Source: Candidatus Binatia bacterium (GTDB taxonomy: Bacteria > Desulfobacterota > Binatia > HRBIN30 > BPIQ01). Taken from it: a stretch of DNA of 64,000 nucleotides. Numbering within the stretch: position 1 is the first letter of the stretch; each line of letters begins with the position of its first letter. The stretch is from the NCBI GenBank assembly GCA_026004195.1, contig BPIQ01000001.1, positions 1,540,311 through 1,604,310 on the forward strand, given 5' to 3'. The notes below the pieces were generated by a model. That model saw only the letters and a program-made list of their open reading frames with translations. It searched no databases and had not been told where the DNA came from. The translations under genes and the position numbers were made by a program. Below are positions 55,291 to 61,693 of this stretch, in pieces.

Positions 55291-55689
55291 TCAGCCCAAC
55301 GTGGGCACGACCCTGGCGCGGCGGATTCTCTCGTCCTGGGTGAGCACCGTCGCGCCTTCGACCCTGGCAGTTGCGACGATGATCCGGTCGGCGGGGTCCC
55401 CGGGGAACGAGGCCGGAAGCGCAGCTGCGGCGGCCGCGACGGCGGGAGAAACGCCGAGCCTCCTCACCAGGGGAGGAGCCGTGGCGCGCTCGAGCCACTC
55501 TCGGAGGGGGAGATCCAGGCTCACGCGCCCCGACTGCACGAGAGTTGCGATTTCCCAGAGGGAAATCTCCGAAACCATCAGCGGCGAGTCCCTTCCCGCG
55601 GACTCGACGACAGCCCGCTGCCTGCGAGAGAGTCTTTTCGGGTCGCCGAACCACCAGAGCAGGATGTGCGTATCGAGAAGGACCTTCAC
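55291..55689 (-). CDS. PIN-domain toxin (VapC-like) of a Phd/PIN pair
   Basis: A 132-residue PIN protein from GTG 55689. It begins VKVLLDTHILLWWF with the first acidic residue, has SEISLWEIATLVQSGR with Glu, and DPADRIIVATARVEGATVLTQDERI with the later acids, so the metal-dependent ribonuclease site is complete. Its GTG overlaps the antitoxin stop (GTGA), so the pair is coupled. It probably cleaves RNA when freed from its partner. Confidence 0.9.
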   Translation of the reverse strand: MKVLLDTHILLWWFGDPKRLSRRQRAVVESAGRDSPLMVSEISLWEIATLVQSGRVSLDLPLREWLERATAPPLVRRLGVSPAVAAAAAALPASFPGDPADRIIVATARVEGATVLTQDERIRRARVVPTLG

Positions 55690-55928
55690 CGGGGTTTTCT
55701 GCCGGCTTCGGCTTCCCATGCGTCGGGCGGAAGCACGGGGCTCACCACGTCCCCGTGGATGTGGACCGTGCCGTGCAAGGCGTCCTGGGGCCGTACCTGC
55801 CTCGGGGGTACGAGTTCGGCGACGGGGCGTCCCCTTTTCCGAATGAGAACGGGTCCCTCCCCCGCGGCTACCCGATCCAGGATTTCGAGACAGCGCGCCT
55901 TGAATTCCGAAGCGTTGATGGTCTTCAC
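55686..55928 (-). CDS. Phd/YefM-type antitoxin of the PIN pair
   Basis: An 80-residue product from GTG 55928. The N-terminal KTINASEFKARCLEILDRVAAGEGPVLIRKRGRPVAELVPP is the classic Phd/YefM DNA-binding and dimerisation half, and the C-terminal 40 residues would wrap the PIN toxin. It should repress its own operon. The 140 bases downstream of the divergent side (55929-56068) contain nothing clear. Confidence 0.9.
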   Translation of the reverse strand: MKTINASEFKARCLEILDRVAAGEGPVLIRKRGRPVAELVPPRQVRPQDALHGTVHIHGDVVSPVLPPDAWEAEAGRKPR

Positions 55929-56068
55929 ATGACCAGTCTACGAGACCGGTCCGTTGGCCGACAGACGCCCGGGCGGGCGGCTTGCTCGAGTCTTCCTGGC
56001 GAACCTCCGCCGCTCGTCGAGTCCCGTTGGCCCGGCCGGCGGGCTTCGTCGAGTCGAACCGGAGCCCC

Positions 56069-56998
56069 TCACGCTCCCCGCCTCGCGTACGGCACGCCGA
56101 GCGCCCGCGGAGCGTCGGCCCCGCGCGCTCCCGCGACGGCGAGGACGGCCAGTGTCACGGCGTAGGGAAAGGCCAGAAGGAGGTGGTAGGGAACGTCCAG
56201 GGCGAGAGCCTGGAAGTGGAACTGGAGTGCCGTGGCCATCCCGAAAAGGAGCGCGCCGAAAAGAGCGCCCAGGGGAGACCAGCGGCCGAAGACGACGATG
56301 GCAAGAGCGAGAAATCCGCGTCCCGCCGACATGCCCTCGACGAACGTGCGCGCGTAGACGACCGAGAGGTACGACCCGGCCAGGCCTGCGAACGCGCCGC
56401 AAGCGAGGACGGCAAAAAAGCGCGTCCGCACGACGGGAACGCCTTCGGCGTCCGCGGCCTCGGGATTCTCGCCCACCGCGCGAAGCCGCAAGCCCGCTCG
56501 AGTTCGGAAAAGAAAAAACCAGACGAGAACGAGAGCGAGCGCCGTGAGATACCCGAGCACGGTCCGGGAAAAGAGAGCCGGACCGACCCAGGGAAGCTCG
56601 GAAACCCAGGGGAGAGGCCAGGCCGGAAGCGGCGGCACCGTGAGCGCGGCACCCGTCACACCGAAGGCCGCACGGTAGCCCACCCCCGTGAGCCCGAGCG
56701 CCAGGAGGTTGAGCGCGGTCCCCACGATGACCTGATCGGCCGCGAGCACGACCATGAGAAAGCCCGAGAGAACCGCGAGCAGGAGGCTCGCGGCGACCCC
56801 AGCCAGGACTCCGGCCCAGGGCGAACCCGAAAAGTACGCGACCGCCATCGCGGCGAAGGCAGCGACGAGGATCTTCCCCTCGAGCCCCACGTTGATGACC
56901 CCCGCTCTCTGCGAGACGAGCTCTCCCACCGACGCGAGAAGAAGCGGGACGGCCATCTTCACGGTCGACTGCAGGAGAGCCGAAACGAAGGCTTCCAC
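56069..56998 (-). CDS. ABC transporter permease (BMP/nucleoside type), second permease
   Basis: A 309-residue membrane protein from GTG 56998, preceded by AAGGAGGAC. The start region SALLQSTVKMAVPLLLASVGELVSQRAGVINVGLEGKILVAAFAA holds the SQRAG.NVGLEG motif of BMP-family (YufQ-like) permeases; about eight to nine hydrophobic segments follow, with GENPEAADAEGVPV as the typical cytoplasmic loop (EAA-like) and FVEGMSAGRGFLALAIVVFGRW. It forms a heterodimeric pore with the permease before it. Substrates in this family are nucleosides. Confidence 0.92.
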   Translation of the reverse strand: MEAFVSALLQSTVKMAVPLLLASVGELVSQRAGVINVGLEGKILVAAFAAMAVAYFSGSPWAGVLAGVAASLLLAVLSGFLMVVLAADQVIVGTALNLLALGLTGVGYRAAFGVTGAALTVPPLPAWPLPWVSELPWVGPALFSRTVLGYLTALALVLVWFFLFRTRAGLRLRAVGENPEAADAEGVPVVRTRFFAVLACGAFAGLAGSYLSVVYARTFVEGMSAGRGFLALAIVVFGRWSPLGALFGALLFGMATALQFHFQALALDVPYHLLLAFPYAVTLAVLAVAGARGADAPRALGVPYARRGA

Positions 56999-57027
56999 GT
57001 CCGTCCTCCTTACCTCTCCTCTTCTCC

Positions 57028-58062
57028 CTAGCCCTCCCTGCGCCTCTCGAGAGCGACGAGGAAGAGAATGACCGTGGCCTGCACGACGAAAACGAGGACC
57101 GACGACACGTCCGCGTTCCGCTGCATGGCGTTGGAACCCGCCTCGAGGACGCCGAAGAAAAGGCCTGCCAGGAGAACGCCGAAAGGGTCGAGCCTTCCGA
57201 GGAGTGCCACGGCAATGCCCGTGAAACCGTAACCGGGAGAGAAGTTCTCGTAGAGCCGGTACGTGACGGCCGAGACTTCGATTCCGCCGGCGAGGCCCGC
57301 GAGCGCACCGCTGAGAGCCATGGTCCCGAGCCAGAGTCTCTCGACGGAAATTCCCGCCACCCGGGCGGCGGTGGGATTCTCGCCCGCGGCACGCACGCCG
57401 AAGCCGAAAACCGTCCGGCGCAAGACGAGCCCGAGAAGTGCCGCGCCAAGAAGGGCGAGAAAGACACCCGCGTGAAGCCGGAGTCCCGGGAAGAGGCGTG
57501 GAAGCCGCGCCGCGGGAGGGAGGGCTTCCGTTTGGGGATACGCTCCGCCCGGTTCCATGAGAGGTCCCTGGACGACCCAACCCACGAGCGCCGCGGCGAC
57601 GAAGTTGAGCATGATGGTGCCGATGACCTCGTTCACCCCTCGCTTCACGCGGAGAAGGCCCGCGAGCCACGCCCAGAACGCACCGGCCGCCGAAGCCGCG
57701 CAAAGCGTGACAGCCACGGCCCGGAGCCCCGGCGCCCCTTTCCAGAGCGGGCCGACCCACGCAGCCGCGAGGGCACCGGCGAGGAGCTGCCCCTCGGCGC
57801 CGATGTTCCAGAGCCCCGCACGGAAGGCGAGCGCCACGGCAAGACCGCAGAGAACCAGCGGGCAGGACTTCACCGCCACCTCCGAAAGTCCGTCGAGCGA
57901 CCCCAGGGCCCCGGAGAAAAGAGCCGAGAAGGCGCGAACGGGGCTTCGGCCCGTGAGAGCGACGAAAAGGGCGCTCGTCACGAGCCCCGCGAGGAGCGCA
58001 GCCGCTGTCGAAACGGCTCGCGATTTCGCGACTCGGGCGGCCACGCTCTTGCTTCCGGTCAC
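57028..58062 (-). CDS. ABC transporter permease (BMP/nucleoside type), first permease
   Basis: A 344-residue membrane protein from GTG 58062, whose start overlaps the ATPase stop (GTGA). LCGLAVALAFRAGLWNIGAEGQLLAGALAAAWVG is the family signature (NIGAEGQ), GVNEVIGTIMLNFVAAALVGW and VRAAGENPTAARVAGISVERLW follow, and about nine hydrophobic segments are visible. It pairs with the permease downstream, which starts 30 bases after its stop. Confidence 0.92.
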   Translation of the reverse strand: MTGSKSVAARVAKSRAVSTAAALLAGLVTSALFVALTGRSPVRAFSALFSGALGSLDGLSEVAVKSCPLVLCGLAVALAFRAGLWNIGAEGQLLAGALAAAWVGPLWKGAPGLRAVAVTLCAASAAGAFWAWLAGLLRVKRGVNEVIGTIMLNFVAAALVGWVVQGPLMEPGGAYPQTEALPPAARLPRLFPGLRLHAGVFLALLGAALLGLVLRRTVFGFGVRAAGENPTAARVAGISVERLWLGTMALSGALAGLAGGIEVSAVTYRLYENFSPGYGFTGIAVALLGRLDPFGVLLAGLFFGVLEAGSNAMQRNADVSSVLVFVVQATVILFLVALERRREG

Positions 58063-59549
58063 GAGAGTCCCGCCATGAGGCGCCCCACTTCGCGAGCCTC
58101 GAAGGGACGCTCGAGGTTTCCGCGCAGCGCGTGGCGGTAGAGCACCGAGACACGATCGCTGAGCGCGAGGACCTCGTCGAGGTCGGTCGAGACCAGAAGC
58201 ACGCCGTGACCGGCCTCGGCGTGCTCGACGAGAAGGCGGTGCACGGATTGCGTCGCGGCGACGTCGAGACCACGCGTGGGGTTCACGGCCACGAGCACTT
58301 CGGGATCGGTCGCGAGCGCTCTCGCCACGACGAGCCGCTGCTGGTTGCCCCCGGAAAGCACGGAGACACGCTCTCGCACCGACGAAACCTGGATTCGGAA
58401 GCGCCGCACCTCTTCGCGGGCGAACTCGTCCACGGCTCGAAGTCGGAGCCAACCCCATCGGGCGAACCGTTCGAGAAGGACCCGATGGAGGACCAGGTTC
58501 TCGGCGACCGACATGCCGAGCACGAGCCCTTCGGTCCGCCGCTCGGGCGGAACCACCGCTATCCCGAGCCTCTGGAGCGAAGCGGGAGAGAAGGACCGAA
58601 CGGGCACCCCGCGCACGAAAAGCTCACCCGCCAAAGGTGGCGCAAGACCGGCCAGGACGGAGAAAAGCTCGCGCTGGCCGTTGCCGTCGACGCCGGCAAT
58701 CCCGAGCACCTCGCCGCGACGCACGCGAAGGTCGAACGCCTCGCCACTCGGGGAAAGCCTGAGTCCCCGGGCGCGCAGAACGTCCGTCTCTTCCGGGGGG
58801 CGGGATTTCCGGGCACGTGGAACGTCCTCTCCGACCATGAGGGCCGCGAGCTCGTCTTCGGAAGTCTCGCCCGTCTCGCGTTCGGCGACGATTCGACCCC
58901 TGCGCAGGACGGTCACCCTGTCCGCGATGGCGGAAACTTCCCGCAGCTTGTGCGTGATGAACACGATCGCCACCCCCTCCGAACGCAGCCGCCCGAGGAC
59001 GCGAAAAAGCTGTTCCACCTCGTCGGGGGTGAGCACGGCCGTGGGCTCGTCGAGGACGAGAAGCCCGGGCGAGCCCAGGAGTGCCTTCACGATCTCGATA
59101 CGCTGCTTCGTGCCCACGGAAAGGTTTTCCACGCGTTCGCCGGGCTCGCCGATCTCGAGACCGAACCGAGCTGCCACTCCCGAGGCGAGCCGGGCGGCGG
59201 AGCGCGCGTCGTAGCGGAGACCCTTGCCCGGAAGGGCAAGCACGAGGTTCTCGGCCACCGTGAGGCGTTCGACGAGCGTGAAGTGCTGGTGGACCATGGA
59301 AATGCCGAGAGCGCGGGCTTCCCGCGGGTTGCGGGGCCAGCCCTCTCGCCCCTCGAAGACCATCTTTCCCGCGTCGGGCCGCTCGAGGCCGTAGACGCAC
59401 CGCATGAGCGTCGTCTTCCCGGCTCCGTTCTCCCCGAGGAGTGCGTGCACTTCGCCCGCGCGGACCTCGAATCGCACGTCGTCGAGTGCGAGGACCTCGC
59501 CGAACGCTTTCCGTACGCCCGCAAGCTCGAGCCGTACCGGTCGCGCCAT
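58059..59549 (-). CDS. Fused two-domain ABC transporter ATPase (BMP/nucleoside type)
   Basis: A 496-residue protein with two nucleotide-binding halves, as in sugar- and nucleoside-type systems. Half 1 has Walker A GENGAGKTT (near residue 40), the variant signature LSVGTKQRIEI and LLVLDEPTAVLTPDE. Half 2 has a degenerate Walker A (GVDGNGQREL), the signature LSGGNQQRLVVARAL, and VAVNPTRGLDV. This asymmetric arrangement is normal for the family. Its gene lies between the binding-lipoprotein gene and the permeases. Confidence 0.93.
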   Translation of the reverse strand: MARPVRLELAGVRKAFGEVLALDDVRFEVRAGEVHALLGENGAGKTTLMRCVYGLERPDAGKMVFEGREGWPRNPREARALGISMVHQHFTLVERLTVAENLVLALPGKGLRYDARSAARLASGVAARFGLEIGEPGERVENLSVGTKQRIEIVKALLGSPGLLVLDEPTAVLTPDEVEQLFRVLGRLRSEGVAIVFITHKLREVSAIADRVTVLRRGRIVAERETGETSEDELAALMVGEDVPRARKSRPPEETDVLRARGLRLSPSGEAFDLRVRRGEVLGIAGVDGNGQRELFSVLAGLAPPLAGELFVRGVPVRSFSPASLQRLGIAVVPPERRTEGLVLGMSVAENLVLHRVLLERFARWGWLRLRAVDEFAREEVRRFRIQVSSVRERVSVLSGGNQQRLVVARALATDPEVLVAVNPTRGLDVAATQSVHRLLVEHAEAGHGVLLVSTDLDEVLALSDRVSVLYRHALRGNLERPFEAREVGRLMAGLS

Positions 59550-59566
59550 CTCCCGCGTGCCGGAGG

Positions 59567-60547
59567 TCAGAACTCGACCGTGGGGACTCGCAGTTCGCCG
59601 GCCACGATCCTCTGGCGTGCTTCCTCGACGCGGGCGCGGACTTCGGGCGGGATCTTGTGCTCGAGCCGGGGATTGTAGACGAGCGAGACGACGCCGTCCT
59701 TCATGCCCTTTTTCTCGACGCGGCCCACGAACCGGCCCTCCAGGACTTCGCGAGCCACCTGCACGAAGGCCGTCGGGATGTCGGCGACGGCGCTCGCGAG
59801 AACCACGTCCGGGGCCACGTCGCTCTGGTCCTTGTTCGCCCCGAACGCGTAGACCTGCTTTTCCTGCGCCGCCTGAAAGACTCCGAGCCCGGCTGCGTCC
59901 GCGTTGTGGAAAAGAAAGTCCGCACCCTGCTCGACCAGCGCCAGCGCTGCCTCCTTCGCGGCTCCCACGTCTTCCCAGTTCCCGATGTAGGACTTCGGGA
60001 CCTCGAAATCGGGGTCCACGGCTTTCGCTCCGGCCTCGAAGGCAAGGACGGTACTTTTCACGGACGGAATCTCGATGCCGCCCACGACGCCGGCTTTGCC
60101 CGTCCTGGACATGAGAGCGGCGAGCATGCCCTCGAGGTAGGTGGCCTCCTCGAGAAGGAAGCGGATAGGGGCCACGTTCTTGCGCACCGTGTTGCCCGAG
60201 GTGGTGATAAAGACCGTGTCCGGGAACTCGGCTGCCACGGTGGCGGCAGCTTCCTGGAACTCGAAACCGTGACCGAAAACGAGCTGGTAGCCCTGCTTCG
60301 CGTACGCGCGGAAGCCCTCCTCGAACTCGGCCGGTGTCTTCGTTTCCATCTGGCTCACCTCCGCCCCGAGCTCGTCGCGGATGCGGAGAAGACCCTCGTA
60401 CGCGAGCGCATTCCAGCCCGCGTCGCTCACGGGGCCCGGCGTGAGAAGCGCGACCCGGAACGGCCGCTCGCGGTCCCGGGGCTCTTCCTGCGTGCGCGTG
60501 CAGGCGGCAAGGAGGGCAAGGCCGAGGAGAGCAAGACGCCGCACCAT
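59567..60547 (-). CDS. BMP-family substrate-binding lipoprotein
   Basis: A 326-residue exported lipoprotein: signal peptide with lipobox LLAAC. RVALLTPGPVSDAGWNALAYEGL at the start and QGYQLVFGHGFEFQEAAATVAAEFPDTVFITTSG are the family (PnrA/BmpA-like) landmarks, and KAGVVGGIEIPSVKSTVLAFEAGAKAV is a typical hinge. It is the first gene of the four-gene import operon. The start follows a 385-base region without genes. Confidence 0.93.
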   Translation of the reverse strand: MVRRLALLGLALLAACTRTQEEPRDRERPFRVALLTPGPVSDAGWNALAYEGLLRIRDELGAEVSQMETKTPAEFEEGFRAYAKQGYQLVFGHGFEFQEAAATVAAEFPDTVFITTSGNTVRKNVAPIRFLLEEATYLEGMLAALMSRTGKAGVVGGIEIPSVKSTVLAFEAGAKAVDPDFEVPKSYIGNWEDVGAAKEAALALVEQGADFLFHNADAAGLGVFQAAQEKQVYAFGANKDQSDVAPDVVLASAVADIPTAFVQVAREVLEGRFVGRVEKKGMKDGVVSLVYNPRLEHKIPPEVRARVEEARQRIVAGELRVPTVEF

Positions 60548-60933
60548 CGCGCCGTGCTCATAGCCGAGCCTTCGCGGGGCGGCAAGGCAGGCTCGAAGCC
60601 TCTCCGCCGCGCCCTCCGACGCGAACCGGGAGCGGACACTTCATTTGTCGAAATGTCAAAAGGCGCCGTCATTTTCCTGCAGCACCGACAACGGACGGGA
60701 GGCGAACTCCGTCCCTTCTCGGGCCTGGTTTTGCCTGCGTGAAGAGCAAAATCGGACACTTCAGTTGCCAAACCGACGTCGACCGGGCGGTCGTAGCACC
60801 GGAAGAGAACCGTGCCCCTTCGTCCGGAAATCGGAGCGGCTCCCGGCGCTCGCTGGCGGCGAGCCTTGGCTCGCGAAGCCGCTCTGGAGCACGCGGAGAT
60901 TGACAAAGTAGCTCCTAGAAGCTACCAGGAACC
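60548..60933 (+). other. Intergenic region with two copies of an 11-base repeat
   Basis: No gene is apparent. CGGACACTTCA occurs at 60633-60643 and again at 60753-60763, exactly 120 bases apart and followed each time by a TTG-like continuation. The first copy runs into ATTTGTCGAAATGTC. These could be remnants of a mobile-element end or regulator binding sites. Confidence 0.4.
60900..60925 (+). promoter_or_regulatory. Promoter and operator of the second Phd/PIN pair
   Basis: A consensus TTGACA (60900-60905) is followed by GTAGCT (60908-60913) and AGCTAC (60920-60925), a 6-bp inverted repeat with a 6-base spacer, immediately before the antitoxin GTG 60934. A palindrome over the promoter is what an autoregulating antitoxin binds. 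A -10 box is not clear. Confidence 0.5.
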
Positions 60934-61224
60934 GTGCGCGTCGTCGGGCTCAAGGTTCTCAAGAATCGACTGAGCGAATACGTTCGCCTCGCGGCACGTG
61001 GAGAGACCGTCTTGATCACCGACCGCGACCGGGTGGTCGCGGAGTTGCGTCCCCCCGAGGATCGCAGGAGTCTTTCCGTTGCCGACGCCTTCCTTGCCGA
61101 TCTCGTCCGGCGTGGCGTCCTCCAGCCCCCTCTTTTTCCGCCCGGGCCACCGCCTCCACGCGCACCGCTGGCGCCCACGGACACCTTGCTCCGGGAACTC
61201 GAAGCGGACCGAGGCGACAGGTGA
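60934..61224 (+). CDS. Phd/YefM-type antitoxin
   Basis: A 96-residue product from GTG 60934. It reads VGLKVLKNRLSEYVRLAARGETVLITDRDRVVAELRPPE in the N-terminal half, the Phd fold, and a Pro-rich C-terminal tail (PPLFPPGPPPPRAPLAP) that would contact the PIN partner. Its stop overlaps the toxin GTG. Confidence 0.88.
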   Translation: MRVVGLKVLKNRLSEYVRLAARGETVLITDRDRVVAELRPPEDRRSLSVADAFLADLVRRGVLQPPLFPPGPPPPRAPLAPTDTLLRELEADRGDR

Positions 61225-61604
61225 TCTATCTGGACACCTCGGTAGCCCTGGCACACCTCTTCGGGGAGGACCGCGTCCCACCCGCGGGTCTCTGGGCCGA
61301 AGTGCTCGTTTCCAGTCGCCTTCTGGAGTACGAGCTCTGGATTCGGGTGAACGCGCGCGGTTTGGGCAAGAGCCACGGCGAGCACGTGCGAACGCTTCTA
61401 GGGCGTGTGGCGCTCCTCGAGCTGACACCCGAGGTGTTGGCGCGAGCGCTCGACCCGTTCCCGCTGCCGGTGCGTACGCTCGACGCCCTGCATCTGGCCT
61501 CGATCGAGCACCTCAGGGAACGCCGCCAGAAAGTGCGGCTCGCCACCTACGACGAGCGGCTCGGCCGCGCGGCGCGGGCGCTGGGAATTCCGCTCTTCGA
61601 GTAG
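61221..61604 (+). CDS. vapC: PIN-domain toxin
   Basis: A 127-residue PIN protein from GTG 61221, coupled to the antitoxin by GTGA. It starts IYLDTSVALAHLF with the first Asp, has SRLLEYELWIRV with Glu, and RTLDALHLASIEHL and ATYDERLGRAARALG with the later acids, so the four-acid site looks intact. It is the second such pair in six kilobases. Confidence 0.92.
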   Translation: MIYLDTSVALAHLFGEDRVPPAGLWAEVLVSSRLLEYELWIRVNARGLGKSHGEHVRTLLGRVALLELTPEVLARALDPFPLPVRTLDALHLASIEHLRERRQKVRLATYDERLGRAARALGIPLFE

Positions 61605-61693
61605 ACGCACCCAGCGGAGGCGAGCGGTAGGCCCTCTCCGCCGAAAGAGGTCCTGTAGCGGGGCGGGAGCGACCCCTGTCGTCCGGACGTCCT

